Assembly: GCA_016720855.1 (NCBI GenBank) | Contig: JADKJU010000001.1 | Location: 1,543,501 to 1,607,500 of the forward strand | Source: Betaproteobacteria bacterium | GTDB taxonomy: Bacteria; Pseudomonadota; Gammaproteobacteria; Burkholderiales; Usitatibacteraceae | Reading direction: 5' to 3' | DNA: 64,000 bases | Shown: one piece after another, positions 16,399 to 26,079 of the stretch | How positions within the stretch are numbered: the first letter of the stretch is position 1 | How the letters are laid out: each line of letters opens with the position of its first letter | Position numbers and translations under genes: made by a program | The notes under the pieces: model-generated | What the model was told of the DNA's origin: nothing | The model's database searches: none | The model's input: the letters and a program-made list of their open reading frames with translations, nothing else

Positions 16399-18075
16399 TC
16401 AGCCCTTCCGGGCCAGGGCGGCGGCCCGTATCGCATCCAGCGTCGTGTTGGGCGTGATGGCCTGCGGGTCGATTCGCACCTCGATGACGGCAGGCTTTCC
16501 CGATGCCACGCAGCGCTCGAAGGCGGGGCCGAACTGGGCGGTCTCCTCGACGATCTCGCCCACCGCACCGAACGCGCGCGCATAGGCCGCGAAATGGGGG
16601 TTCACGAGATCGGTGCCGTGCGTGCGCCCGGGGTAGTGCTTCTCCTGGTGCATGCGGATGGTGCCGTACATGCCGTTGTTCACGATGACGACGACGATAG
16701 CCGCTCCGTACTGGACGGCCGTGGCGAGTTCCTGCCCGGCCATGAGGAAGCAGCCGTCGCCGGCGAAGGCGACCACGGTGCGCTGCGGCTCCGCGATCTT
16801 CGCGGCGATGGCCGCGGGCACGCCGTAGCCCATCGCCCCCGACGTAGGTGCGAGCTGCGTGCGAAATCCCGTGTAGCGGTGGAAGCGGTGCAGCCACGTG
16901 GCGTAGTTGCCGGCGCCGTTGGTGAGGATCGCATCCTCCGGGAGGTGCCTGTCCAGCCAGTCCACGATGTCCCACATCTGGACCTTGCCGGGCATCTCGC
17001 GGCGCGCGGTCCAGGCCAGGAAATCCGCCCTGGCCTCGGCCACGCTGGCCTTCCACGCCGAGGCATCCACGGGCACCATCGCCGCCGCGGCGCGCGCGAA
17101 GCGGCCCATCGACGAGAGGACGGGCAGCTCGGCCTGGTAGACGCGGCCCAGTTCCTCGGCGCCGGCCATCACGTGCACGAGCTTCTGCCGGGGCACCGGG
17201 GAATCGATGAGGGTGTAGCCGCTCGTCGTCATCTCGCCCAGGCGCGCGCCCACCGCCAGCAGCACGTCGGCGGTGCGCACGCGCTCGCCGAGGATGGGAT
17301 TGATGCCGATGCCCACGTCGCCCACGTAGTTGTCGTGGCGGTTGTCGAAGAGGTCCTGGAAGCGGAATGCGCAGGAGACGGGGAGGTGGTTGGCCTCGGC
17401 GAACTTGCGCAAGTCCGCGCAGGCGTCCTTCGACCACCCGCTGCCGCCCAGCACCAGCAGCGGCCGCTTGGCCGAGGCCAGCAGCTCGCGCAGGCGCTCG
17501 AGTTCGCTTGCGCCCGGCTCGGCATGCACCGGCGTGTACGGGCGCGCATCCGCCACGGCCGCTTCGGCGAAGAGGACGTCCTCGGGCAGCGCCAGCACCA
17601 CCGGCCCGCGCCGGCCCGACATCGCCACGGTAAAGGCTCGGTTCAGGTACTCGGGAATGCGCTCGATGGAATCGATGCGCGCGGCCCACTTGGCCAGCGG
17701 CGCGAACATCGCGGTGAAGTCGACTTCCTGGAACGCCTCGCGGTCGCGGAATTCCGAGCCCACGTCCCCCACGAGCAGGATCATCGGCGTCGAATCCTGG
17801 AAGGCGGTGTGCACGCCCACCGACGCCTGCGTGGCGCCCGGGCCGCGCGTCACGATGCAGATTCCCGGGCGGCCCGTGAGCTTTCCGTGCGCCTCCGCCA
17901 TGTTGGCCGCGGCCGACTCGTGCCGGCAGACCACCAGCTTCAGCCTGGCGCGATGCTCGTGGATCGCGTCGATCACCGGCAGGAAACTCTCGCCCGGGAC
18001 GCAGAAGGCCGTGTCGGCGCCGTGGACGAGGAGTTGCTCGACGAGGATACGCCCGCCCTGCCGCTTGATGCTCAA
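16399..18075 (-). CDS. Thiamine-diphosphate-dependent enzyme, acetolactate-synthase-like
   Basis: A 558-residue ThDP enzyme with the three usual domains. The N-terminal PYR domain carries the catalytic Glu in VVCRHESAAANMAEA, the middle domain follows, and the C-terminal PP domain has the ThDP/Mg motif AGDGCFLMAGQEL to IVVVIVNNGMYG. The start is a TTG at 18075, forming a TTGA overlap with the TraB gene; no in-frame ATG fits the domain start. No small regulatory subunit is nearby, so it is probably not the biosynthetic IlvB. Related enzymes act on 2-oxo acids, oxalyl-CoA or sulfoacetaldehyde; the substrate is unknown. Confidence 0.82.
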   Translation of the reverse strand: MSIKRQGGRILVEQLLVHGADTAFCVPGESFLPVIDAIHEHRARLKLVVCRHESAAANMAEAHGKLTGRPGICIVTRGPGATQASVGVHTAFQDSTPMILLVGDVGSEFRDREAFQEVDFTAMFAPLAKWAARIDSIERIPEYLNRAFTVAMSGRRGPVVLALPEDVLFAEAAVADARPYTPVHAEPGASELERLRELLASAKRPLLVLGGSGWSKDACADLRKFAEANHLPVSCAFRFQDLFDNRHDNYVGDVGIGINPILGERVRTADVLLAVGARLGEMTTSGYTLIDSPVPRQKLVHVMAGAEELGRVYQAELPVLSSMGRFARAAAAMVPVDASAWKASVAEARADFLAWTARREMPGKVQMWDIVDWLDRHLPEDAILTNGAGNYATWLHRFHRYTGFRTQLAPTSGAMGYGVPAAIAAKIAEPQRTVVAFAGDGCFLMAGQELATAVQYGAAIVVVIVNNGMYGTIRMHQEKHYPGRTHGTDLVNPHFAAYARAFGAVGEIVEETAQFGPAFERCVASGKPAVIEVRIDPQAITPNTTLDAIRAAALARKG

Positions 18076-18977
18076 AGCTGCTTCACCAGGTAGCCGCGCT
18101 TGCGCAGGATCTCCACCAGCCCGCGCGGGCCGGCGAGGTGGAGGGCGCCCACGGCCACGAACACCCGTTCGCGGCCCTGCAGGAGCCACGCCTCGATCTT
18201 GTCCGCCATGGCGGCGTGGCGCGACCAGATGAACTTCTCCTCGATGTCCTTCGCGCCCGGCACGCTTTCGTTGTACGCGCGCACCACTTCCAGCAGAAGA
18301 GCGGGGTCGCCCGCCTGCCAGGCATTCACCAGGCCCGTGATCTGGTCGCCCGTGACGCCGCTTTCGACCGCGCGCACCGTGCCTTCGAAGGCCTGCAGAC
18401 CCTGCTCGTCGGTGAGGGAGTCCATGAGCGCAGCCTGCGCCGGCGCACCCTCGAGCTCGAAGATGGGCTTCTTCGCCTCGCGGGCCCGGCCGATGAGGTG
18501 GACGTCCACGCCGTACTGCGGCAGGTAGCCTTGCCGTCCCCATTCCGCGAACGCGAGCAGGGAGGCGGCAAAGAAAGGCTTGAGCTGCGCAACCTGCGGC
18601 TCTGGAATCCCGAAGCGCTCGAGCAGCTTGCGGAAGCGCTCGTACAGGGGCGCGGGGACGCGGTTCGAGAGCCTGTCGGGGGGCTTGAGGAGCATGGTGG
18701 ACGCGCCCTTCGACATCGCCTCGGCGTTCGTGACGTCGGCCTCGATGGCAAGCACCTGGGAATCGGCGAACGCCTGCTGCACCGGTTCGGGGAGCGGAAA
18801 AAAGTTGTTCTTGCCCGCATGCACCGTGCCGAAGAGATAGACGCGGTTGGTGAGGGAGGACACCTCCCAGAGGTAGTGGCGCGCCGCTGGCGTGATGGGC
18901 GGCGAGGTGGCCGTCTGCGCGCCGACCGCGGGCGGCAAGGCAAGCGTGGCGGTGACAAGTAGCGTTGCGAGGCGCAT
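18072..18977 (-). CDS. TraB/GumN family exported protein
   Basis: A 301-residue protein with a signal peptide (MRLATLLV to VGAQ) and the TraB/GumN fold: YLFGTVHAGKNNFFPLP near the N-terminus, FELEGAPAQ in the middle and FVAVGALHLAGPRGLVEIL at the end. The His-containing GTVHAG and GALHL motifs resemble putative metal-dependent protease sites (TIKI-like). I prefer the ATG at 18977 because it gives a normal signal peptide. It is coupled to the ThDP enzyme by TTGA. Confidence 0.8.
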   Translation of the reverse strand: MRLATLLVTATLALPPAVGAQTATSPPITPAARHYLWEVSSLTNRVYLFGTVHAGKNNFFPLPEPVQQAFADSQVLAIEADVTNAEAMSKGASTMLLKPPDRLSNRVPAPLYERFRKLLERFGIPEPQVAQLKPFFAASLLAFAEWGRQGYLPQYGVDVHLIGRAREAKKPIFELEGAPAQAALMDSLTDEQGLQAFEGTVRAVESGVTGDQITGLVNAWQAGDPALLLEVVRAYNESVPGAKDIEEKFIWSRHAAMADKIEAWLLQGRERVFVAVGALHLAGPRGLVEILRKRGYLVKQL

Positions 18978-19092
18978 CGGGATTCCGCAGGTGTCGGAGA
19001 TACGCAATTCTAAGCCCTCGACGGACTGTGCGCCGCCGCCGAGGCACTGGCCGGCGAGCCGGGGTTCGCGGCCGCCCAGGCGTGCCCGCGCC

Positions 19093-19701
19093 CTACTTCG
19101 CGTTCGGCGCCCAGGCGCTCGCCGGGGGTTCGAAGGGCGCCATCGGGATCTCCTCGTAGCAAACCTCGAGGATCTCCAGCTCTTCCCGGCCGCCGGGGGT
19201 GACCAGCGACACCGTGTCGCACTCGCGCGCCTTGATGAGCGCGCGCGCCACGGGCGAGATCCAACTGATGTAACCCTTGCCCAGGTCCGTCTCGTCGAGG
19301 CCCACGATCCTCACCGTCGTCTCCTCGCCGCCCGCGCGGCAGTAGGTGACGGTGGCCGCGAAGAAAACCTGGTCGGTCACCTCGCGCGTGGCGGGATCCA
19401 CCACCTCCGCGTTTTCAAGGCGCTTGGTGAGGTAGCGGATGCGCCGGTCGACTTCGCGCAGGCGCCGCTTGCCGTACTGGTAGTCCGCGTTCTCGGACCG
19501 GTCGCCGTTGCGCGCGGCCCAGGAAACCACGTTCGTGACCGACGGGCGTTCCACCTTCACGAGGTACGACAGCTCGTCGCGCATGCGCCGCCAGCCGTGC
19601 GGGGTCATGTAGTTCTTGGCGCCGGCCGGAATCGGATTCGCTTCCTCGATGTCGTCGAGGTCGTCGTCCGCGTCGCTTTCCCTGGTGAATGCCTTGCTCA
19701 C
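19093..19701 (-). CDS. greB: Transcription elongation factor GreB
   Basis: A 202-residue Gre factor. The N-terminal coiled coil carries the GreB signature (NGDRSENADYQYGKRRLREV) with the acidic tip, followed by the C-terminal globular domain. An extra acidic stretch of about 25 residues (DADDDLDDIEE) precedes the coil. It rescues backtracked RNA polymerase by stimulating transcript cleavage. The GTG start at 19701 shares GTGA with the marC-like gene. Confidence 0.92.
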   Translation of the reverse strand: MSKAFTRESDADDDLDDIEEANPIPAGAKNYMTPHGWRRMRDELSYLVKVERPSVTNVVSWAARNGDRSENADYQYGKRRLREVDRRIRYLTKRLENAEVVDPATREVTDQVFFAATVTYCRAGGEETTVRIVGLDETDLGKGYISWISPVARALIKARECDTVSLVTPGGREELEILEVCYEEIPMAPFEPPASAWAPNAK

Positions 19702-20297
19702 GAGAGCCCTTTCACGAACTCCCTGATGCCCGCCAGCAGCATCTCCACTGCGATCGCCGTGAGGATGAGCCCCATCAGCCGCTCGATCGCGTGCATCGCG
19801 TGATCGCCCAGCCAGCGGTGCAGCTTCGTGCCGGCGAGGAGCACGACGGTCGTGAGGACCATCGTCACCGTGATGGCGGCCGCCCACATGCCCACCTTGG
19901 CCGGATCGCGCGAAGCCATGAGCATCACCGTCGCCAGCGCGGAGGGGCCTGCGATGAGCGGGATGGCCAGCGGGACGATGAAGGGCTCCACGCCCGCCTC
20001 GCCGCCGAACGTCCCGTCGAGCCTGGCGAACACCATGCGGATGGCGATCATGAAGAGAATCACGCCGCCCGCGATCGAGAGCGAGGTCTGCGACAGGTGC
20101 AGGAGGGCGAGAAAGGATTGACCGCCGAACATGAATGCCAGCAGCAGCCCGTAGGCGATGAGGCACTCGCGGACCACGACGTGGCGACGGCGCGGCTCCG
20201 CCACGCCGCCCAGCATCGCGTTCACCAGCGGCATGTTGCCGAAGGGGTCGGTGACCAGCGTGAGGATGATCACCGCCGACAGGAATTCGTTGTTCAT
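19698..20297 (-). CDS. MarC family inner-membrane protein
   Basis: A 199-residue protein with six predicted helices. It has the MarC signatures TDPFGNMPL and PLAIPLIAGPSAL. Function in this family is not known; older links to multidrug resistance were not upheld. It is cotranscribed with greB. Confidence 0.87.
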   Translation of the reverse strand: MNNEFLSAVIILTLVTDPFGNMPLVNAMLGGVAEPRRRHVVVRECLIAYGLLLAFMFGGQSFLALLHLSQTSLSIAGGVILFMIAIRMVFARLDGTFGGEAGVEPFIVPLAIPLIAGPSALATVMLMASRDPAKVGMWAAAITVTMVLTTVVLLAGTKLHRWLGDHAMHAIERLMGLILTAIAVEMLLAGIREFVKGLS

Positions 20298-20370
20298 CGC
20301 GATCGCGTTTCCAAGCCATGCATTTTACGCCTCGCAGGAGTGCGGCCGCCCCGCGTGCGAAAATGGCGCC

Positions 20371-21252
20371 GTGAACGCCCCGGCCGCGCCCGCCCCTACC
20401 CGCATCGAAACGCTCGCCTTCCTGTGCCTGCTGGCCGGCGGCTGCGCGATCGCCTTCGCCCCGATCTTCGTGCGGCTCTCGGACACCGGGCCGGTGGCGA
20501 GCGCTTTCTGGCGCACGGCCCTCGCCACGCCTCTCCTCTGGGTTTGGGCGCTGCGGACGGATCCGAAGCCCGCACCCGTCCCCATCGGCGCCCTTGCCGG
20601 CGCCGGCATCTTCTTCGCCTGCGACCTTGGCGTCTGGCACTGGTCGATCCTGTACACCTCGGTGGCCAACTCGACGCTGCTCGCCAACCTCGCCCCCATC
20701 TTCGTCACGCTCGCGGGCTGGGTGCTCTACCGGCAGCAGGTCACGCGAACCTTCCTCGTGGGCATGGTGGCGGCCATCGCGGGCATGTTCATCCTCGTGG
20801 GCCCCAACTTCGCCATCGGCGGCACGCGTCTCGCGGGCGACGCGCTGGGCGCGCTCACGGCCGTGTTCTACGCGGGTTACATGCTCTCCATCAAGGTGGC
20901 GCGCGATGCCGGCGCCTCGACTGCGCGGCTGATGGCGTGGAGCACGACGATCACCGCAATCGCCCTCCTGCCGGTTGCCGTCCTTTCCCCGCAGCCCATG
21001 CTGCCGCAGGCGGCCACGGGCTGGTGGGTGCTGCTCGGGCTCGCGCTCGTGAGCCAGATCTTCGGGCAGGGAATCATCGCCTACGCCTTCGCGCACCTGC
21101 CCGCGTCGCTGTCTTCCGTGAGCCTGCTCATCCAGCCCGTGATGGCGTCGATCTTCGCGTGGGCCCTCTTCGGCGAGGCGATCGGGACGGCCCAGTTCGT
21201 GGGCGGTGCGGTAGTGCTCGCGGGAATCTGGCTGGCGAAGCGCGGAAGCTGA
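20371..21252 (+). CDS. DMT-superfamily (EamA) exporter
   Basis: A 293-residue membrane protein with ten predicted helices in two EamA repeats; TSVANSTLLANLAPIFVTL in the first repeat is typical. Such transporters export amino acids or metabolites. The GTG at 20371 is the start that precedes the first helix; there is no close ATG in frame. A decayed copy of its last 16 codons seems to lie at 27036-27083. Confidence 0.82.
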   Translation: MNAPAAPAPTRIETLAFLCLLAGGCAIAFAPIFVRLSDTGPVASAFWRTALATPLLWVWALRTDPKPAPVPIGALAGAGIFFACDLGVWHWSILYTSVANSTLLANLAPIFVTLAGWVLYRQQVTRTFLVGMVAAIAGMFILVGPNFAIGGTRLAGDALGALTAVFYAGYMLSIKVARDAGASTARLMAWSTTITAIALLPVAVLSPQPMLPQAATGWWVLLGLALVSQIFGQGIIAYAFAHLPASLSSVSLLIQPVMASIFAWALFGEAIGTAQFVGGAVVLAGIWLAKRGS

Positions 21253-21255
21253 GCG

Positions 21256-22412
21256 CTATTTCGCGCCGGTGCCGAAGGCATCCAGACCCAGCAGCTCCCG
21301 TCCGATCACCAATTGGTTGATCTGGGTGGTGCCATCCGGAATCGTCAGCATCCGCGCGTCCCGGAAGTGGCGCTCCAGCGGAAACTCCCGGGTGAGCCCG
21401 TAGGCGCCATGCACCTGGATGGCTCGGGAGGTGATCCGCACCACGGCCTCGGTGGCGTAGGCCTTGGCCATGGCCGCCTCGAGATTGCAGCGTACGCCGG
21501 CCTCGATCAGGCCGAGCGCCCGGTGGACCAGCAGCCTTGCGGCATGCAGTTCCGTCGCCATTTCCGCGACCAGCTCCTGCACCAGCTGGTGGGCGCCGAT
21601 CGGCTTGTCGAACTGCATTCGCTCCTTCGCATAGCGGATCGCCGCCTCCAGCGCCGCCTGTCCGATCCCCAGCGCCAGGATGGAAATGAAGATGCGTGCG
21701 CGTTCGAATCCGCGCATCGTCTCCCGAAGCCCGGCGCCGACTCCACCGATGATGTAATCCCGGGATATCCACGTGTCGTTGAACGCGATCTGGCCGAGAG
21801 ACCAGCTGGTGAGGCCCAGCTTGGAGATCTCCCGCGTCTCGATGGCATGTTCGCGGGGGTCGACGAGGAACATCGTGAACTCCTGCGGACCGGTGAGTGC
21901 GGTGAGCATGATCACGTCGGCGATGGGCGCATTGGAGATGAATGTCTTTTCTCCGTTGATCCGATAACCCTCGCCATCCGCAACGGCGCGGGTGCGCATG
22001 GCCCGCACGCCGGAGCCCCCCCCGGGCTCGGTCACCGCGGAGCAGCCGATCAGTTGCCCCGACAGCATCCCGGGAGGTAGCGCTCCCTCATGGCCTCGCT
22101 GCCGCCGCGAAAGATCTTCATCGCCGCGCCCTCGTGAACGTAGCACAGGCCCGCCAGGTCGGCGCTCACGCGGGCAAGTTCCTCGTAGAGCAGGCCGCTC
22201 GACACGTAGCCGATGCCGAGCCCCCCGCCGGTCTCGGGGACCCACCCGTTTCCGATCCCGTATTCGCCGACCGCCGCCAGAAGCTCGTGGGCGACCGGCT
22301 TTGGAAACACCACCTCCGGATGGCGGGCGACGACAGGGGCGATGTCGCGCTCCAGGAAGCGTCGAAAACTCTCGACGGCGAGTTTCTGCTCGGGTGTAGG
22401 CTCGAAATTCAC
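21256..22412 (-). pseudogene. Acyl-CoA dehydrogenase, frameshifted
   Basis: The N-terminal alpha domain (from GTG 22412, overlapping the CoA-transferase stop as GTGA) reads VNFEPTPEQKLAVESFRRFL to EAMRERYLPG, then runs into a stop. The family continues in another frame with MLSGQLIGCSAVTEPGGGSG, the beta domain, and the C-terminal FAD domain with GIGQAALEAAIRYAKERMQF and VHGAYGLTREFPLERHFRDAR, ending at 21256. One base is missing in the CCCGGG at 22069-22074. Restoring it gives a full-length acyl-CoA dehydrogenase of about 385 residues. All other parts are intact, so this is either recent decay or a sequence error. It would be the last enzyme of the GntR-controlled operon. Confidence 0.87.
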
Positions 22413-23587
22413 GATGGGATTCCCGAAGCGCCGGCCGGCGTGGATGCCGGCAACCAGTCCGCCATGATTTGATGCGCGTGCTCGTCCAGCATCGGGGGCG
22501 CCGACCAGCCATCCGTGACCTCGAAGCCCGAGTACTTCACGGCAGGCCCGAGGGTGGGCACGCTGCCGTAGACCGGATGCTCGAGGTTCATCCGCATGCC
22601 ACGGTGCAGCACCTGGGGATGATCGAACACCTGCCGCATGTCGTTCACGTGCGAACAAGGCACCTTGGCGGCTTCCATCCTGGCGACGAGATCCTGCGTG
22701 CCATGCTTTCGCACCTCGGCATCCAGGACGCCGTACACGGCATCCCGGTGTTCGACCCGCGCCGCCAGCGTGGCGAAACGGGGATCGTCCAGGAGGTCGA
22801 GCCGTCCGATGACCTCCAGGAACGGCTTGAAGACCGACTCGTATCCTGCTCCGATCACCACCATGCCGTCTTTCGTATCGAAGACCTTGTAGGGAACGAT
22901 CTGGGAATGCTCGGAACCCCACCGCTCGCGAACGTGGCCCGACACCAGGTATTCGAGCCCGGCATCGACCAGGAAGGCCACCTCGCCTTCCAGCAGGCTG
23001 GTCTCCACGCGCTGCCCGAGCCCGCACAGCTGCCGACGATAGAGCGACACCGCGATCGCGCTGTAGGCATTCAGGCCGCAGACGAGATCGAAGATGGACG
23101 TCCCGACCTTGATCGGCCTGCCTCCGCGCTCGCCGGTAATGCTCATGAACCCGCCGATCGCCTGGACCGTCAGGTCGAAGGCCCCCTTGTCGGCATCCGG
23201 CCCGTCGGCACCCAGGCCCGAAAGAGAGGCGTAGACCAGCCCGGGGTTCGATTGCGCCAGTTCCTCGTACCCCAGGCCGAGCCGAGGCATCACCTCCGGG
23301 CGGAAGTTCTCCACGATCACGTCAGCTCGTCCGGCCAGGCACCGCAGACGCTCGAGATCGTCCGGCTTCTTCACGTCGAGAACGATCGAGCGCTTGTTGC
23401 GGTTGGCGGCGAGAAAGGTCATGCCCATGCCGTGGTGGAACGGCGGACCCTGGCTTCTGACCGGGTCTCCACCCGGCATCTCCACCTTCACCACGTCCGC
23501 TCCATGGTCGCCCAGGAGCATCGTGCAATACGGTCCTGCGTAGATTCGCGTGAAATCGAGGACCCGGATTCCAGCCAGGGGCTTCAT
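22409..23587 (-). CDS. CaiB/BaiF (class III) CoA-transferase
   Basis: A 392-residue family III CoA-transferase. Clear features are the N-terminal IRVLDFTRIYAGPYCTMLLGDHGADVVKVE, the substrate segment NRNKRSIVLDVKKPD, and VENFRPEVMPRLGLGYEEL. The catalytic Asp lies in the KGAFDLTVQAIGG region. These enzymes move CoA between carboxylic acids. It sits between a dehydratase-like pair and an acyl-CoA dehydrogenase, joined by ATGA and GTGA overlaps, and so probably activates the dehydratase product. The acid is unknown. Confidence 0.88.
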   Translation of the reverse strand: MKPLAGIRVLDFTRIYAGPYCTMLLGDHGADVVKVEMPGGDPVRSQGPPFHHGMGMTFLAANRNKRSIVLDVKKPDDLERLRCLAGRADVIVENFRPEVMPRLGLGYEELAQSNPGLVYASLSGLGADGPDADKGAFDLTVQAIGGFMSITGERGGRPIKVGTSIFDLVCGLNAYSAIAVSLYRRQLCGLGQRVETSLLEGEVAFLVDAGLEYLVSGHVRERWGSEHSQIVPYKVFDTKDGMVVIGAGYESVFKPFLEVIGRLDLLDDPRFATLAARVEHRDAVYGVLDAEVRKHGTQDLVARMEAAKVPCSHVNDMRQVFDHPQVLHRGMRMNLEHPVYGSVPTLGPAVKYSGFEVTDGWSAPPMLDEHAHQIMADWLPASTPAGASGIPS

Positions 23588-24738
23588 AGCACCCCGACCT
23601 GGGGCATCACGAACTCGCGGTGACCCAGCTTTTCCGACAGGGTGAGTCGCCCGTCGAGCGTCTCCTGCAGGACGGCGTTGATGCGTTCGGCGCCTGATTG
23701 CACGGTGGCACCGGCGGCAACGATATCCGTAATGTCCACGTCCACGTGGCCGGGTACCCGGCGAATGCCGTCCGGCGACGCGCAGATCTTGATCACCGGG
23801 CACAGGGGCGAGCCCACGGGCGTGCCGCGCCCGGTGGTGAAAAGGACCACCTGTGCGCCCGCGGCCGCCATGCCCGCCACGGAGGCGGGGTCGAGGCTCG
23901 GGTTGTCGAGCAGCCAGAGTCCTCGCCTCGGAGGCTGTTCGCCTGGCGCGAGGATGCCCTCGATCGGTCTGCTGCCGCTCTTGCGGATGCCCCCGAGGGC
24001 CTTCTCCGTCAACGTCGTCAAGCCGCCCGCGATGTTGCCGGGCGACGGGTTCGCTTCGTCGATTCGCACGCCGCGATGGCGGGCAGCGTCGTAATGCCGG
24101 CGAAGCACCTTCATGATCTCCTCGCGCACGCCCTCGTCGCGCGCCCGGCGCAGCAAGACGTGGTCGGCCCCGAACCAGCCCGCGCTCTCCCCAAGCAGGC
24201 AGAGGCCATCGGAGTCGACCACGCGGTCCGAGATGACGCCCACGGCGGGGTTCGACGCGATGGCCGACGTCCAGTCCGACCCGCCACACTTGGTGGCGAT
24301 GGCCAGAGCGGAGGCTTCGCAAGGCTCGCGACGGTCCTTCGCGAGGAGCGCCCGGGCCCGTGAGACGAAGTCGCGGGCCTTGGCGACCGCTTCCTCGCTG
24401 CCGCCGCATTCCTGGATCGACAGGGCTTCGGCCATTCGCGCCCCGCCCAGCTCGTCGCGAAGGGAACCCGCGGACGATTGCTCGCAACCCAGCCCGACGA
24501 AGCAAACGGCTCCGACATTCGGGTTGCGGGCGAGCCCGAGCAGCATGCGGCGCGTGATCACCCGGTCATCATCGAGGGCGATGCAGCCGGACGCCTGCTC
24601 GATGGCGATCACCTCGGGAAATTCGAAACCGATGCGCTGCACGACCCGGTTTGCGCAAGTCACCGTGGACAGCAGCACGATGTGGTTGCGCACGCCGACA
24701 CGTCCATCATCGCGCCGGTAGCCCAGAAATGCCTTCAT
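23584..24738 (-). CDS. UxaA-family dehydratase, large (catalytic) part
   Basis: A 384-residue protein matching the C-terminal domain of altronate/galactarate dehydratases (GarD/UxaA): FLGYRRDDGRVGVRNHIVLL at the start, then VGLGCEQ, ATKCGGSDWTSAIASNPAVG and VLFTTGRGTPVGSPLCPVIKI. These Cys and His segments hold the iron site of the family, which removes water from sugar acids. In classic UxaA a SAF domain is fused in front; here it is the separate gene upstream, coupled by ATGA. The sugar or hydroxy acid used is not known. Confidence 0.85.
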   Translation of the reverse strand: MKAFLGYRRDDGRVGVRNHIVLLSTVTCANRVVQRIGFEFPEVIAIEQASGCIALDDDRVITRRMLLGLARNPNVGAVCFVGLGCEQSSAGSLRDELGGARMAEALSIQECGGSEEAVAKARDFVSRARALLAKDRREPCEASALAIATKCGGSDWTSAIASNPAVGVISDRVVDSDGLCLLGESAGWFGADHVLLRRARDEGVREEIMKVLRRHYDAARHRGVRIDEANPSPGNIAGGLTTLTEKALGGIRKSGSRPIEGILAPGEQPPRRGLWLLDNPSLDPASVAGMAAAGAQVVLFTTGRGTPVGSPLCPVIKICASPDGIRRVPGHVDVDITDIVAAGATVQSGAERINAVLQETLDGRLTLSEKLGHREFVMPQVGVL

Positions 24739-25052
24739 GACTGCGTTGCACCGGCTCTCGCCGCGAGCCAATCGGTGAACAGGCTCTCGACGTTGTGCAC
24801 ATGGACGTGGTCCCCCGGCTCGATATCGCATCGTGCGAGACCGATCGGCTCCCCGAATTTCATCACCGGCTGCCCGGCCGCGATGCCCGCCACCGCGACC
24901 TTGTGACCCATCGGCACCGCCTCCCGGGCCGCCAACTCGCGACCCTGAACGGCGAATCGATCACCCGTTGCGAGCGCCTCGAGGGCGGTGGAGACGTTGT
25001 CGCGGCTTTCCAGCGACAGCACCCGGCGCAGGAGGCTATTGGGCGACGACAT
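24735..25052 (-). CDS. UxaA-family dehydratase, small SAF-domain part
   Basis: A 105-residue SAF-domain protein (MGHKVAVAGIAAGQPVMKFG, IEPGDHVHVHNVES), equal to the N-terminal domain of altronate dehydratase. It works with the large part encoded next (ATGA overlap). Its start overlaps the end of the receptor gene by 17 bases. Confidence 0.82.
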   Translation of the reverse strand: MSSPNSLLRRVLSLESRDNVSTALEALATGDRFAVQGRELAAREAVPMGHKVAVAGIAAGQPVMKFGEPIGLARCDIEPGDHVHVHNVESLFTDWLAARAGATQS

Positions 25053-26007
25053 GGGCGGATCGGATGACTTTCCCCCATTTCACGACTTCGGAGGCCACGA
25101 ATTCGGTGAACTCCTTGGGCGTATTGCCGCCCGGAATGGCCCCCTGGCTCTCGATCTTCTCCCGCACGTCGGGCAGGTTCAGGATGCGGATCATTTCCCT
25201 GGAGATCTTGTCCAGCCTGTCCTTCGGCAATCCGGCGGGTGCGACGACCGCTGTCCAGGTGTAGGCATCGAAGCCGGGCAGCCCGCTCTCCGAGATCGAG
25301 GGCAGGTCGGGAAGCGTCGGAAGCCGCTCCGCGGTGCTGACGGCAATCGCCTTGAGCTTGCCGGACTTCACGTGACCCAGGGAGGACAGCACGCTGTCGA
25401 ACATGATCGGCGCCTCCTGTCCTCCCATGAGGGACATGAGTGCCGGGCCGCTTCCCTTGTACGGGACGTGCGTGAGCTTCAGGCCGGCCTGCTCCATGAA
25501 CATCTCCATGGCCAGGTGGGAAGGCGTGCCGTTGCCGATGGACGCATAGGTCCCCTTGCTCTCGGGTGACTTGAGCCAGGCGATGAGTTCCTTCACGTTC
25601 GATGCCGGTACCGACGGATGGGCCAGCAGCAGCATCGGAAGCTTCGCCGCGAGCGTGATCTGGTCGAAGCTCTTGATGGGATCGTAGGGCAGCGACTTGA
25701 AAAGACTCGGATTGATCGCGTGCGGGCCGCTGGCGGTCATGAGGAGGGTGTAGCCGTCCGGAGCCGATTTCGCGGCGGCCTCGACGCCGATGATCCCGCT
25801 CGCGCCGCCCTTGTTTTCGACCACCGTGGTCTGCCCCCAGCTTTCCTGCATCTTCTGGGCGACCAGCCTCGTCAGGATGTCCGTGCTGCCGCCCGGCGGA
25901 TACGGGACGATCCAGCGGATCGCCCTGTCCGGGTAGTTATCGGCCAAGGCCGAACCCGCGGCGACCGAGAAGACAACGCACGTCAAAGCTCTCCAATATG
26001 CATTCAC
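25036..26007 (-). CDS. Bug/TctC-type tripartite tricarboxylate transporter receptor
   Basis: A 323-residue periplasmic receptor: signal peptide (to ALA), then the Bug family pattern YPDRAIRWIVPYPPGGSTDILTRLV, VVENKGGASGIIGVEAAA, PDGYTLLM and VPYKGSGPALMSLMGG. These receptors bind carboxylates for TctAB-type transporters, though no tctAB genes are here; orphan Bug receptors are common in Betaproteobacteria. GTG 26007 follows GAGGGGG. It likely delivers the substrate of the dehydratase/CoA-transferase operon that follows. Confidence 0.9.
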   Translation of the reverse strand: MNAYWRALTCVVFSVAAGSALADNYPDRAIRWIVPYPPGGSTDILTRLVAQKMQESWGQTTVVENKGGASGIIGVEAAAKSAPDGYTLLMTASGPHAINPSLFKSLPYDPIKSFDQITLAAKLPMLLLAHPSVPASNVKELIAWLKSPESKGTYASIGNGTPSHLAMEMFMEQAGLKLTHVPYKGSGPALMSLMGGQEAPIMFDSVLSSLGHVKSGKLKAIAVSTAERLPTLPDLPSISESGLPGFDAYTWTAVVAPAGLPKDRLDKISREMIRILNLPDVREKIESQGAIPGGNTPKEFTEFVASEVVKWGKVIRSAHVVAQ

Positions 26008-26079
26008 GTCAGATCCCCCTCGTATATTTACCTCGGGTGCCCTGCGCGCCTGTCGGGCGCGGACCCCTGCCCGCCAATA

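Noticed and set aside
16399..18075. Assignment of the ThDP enzyme as biosynthetic acetolactate synthase IlvB
   Set aside because: No ilvN or ilvC is adjacent, and the neighbour is a TraB-like protein; only the superfamily can be supported.
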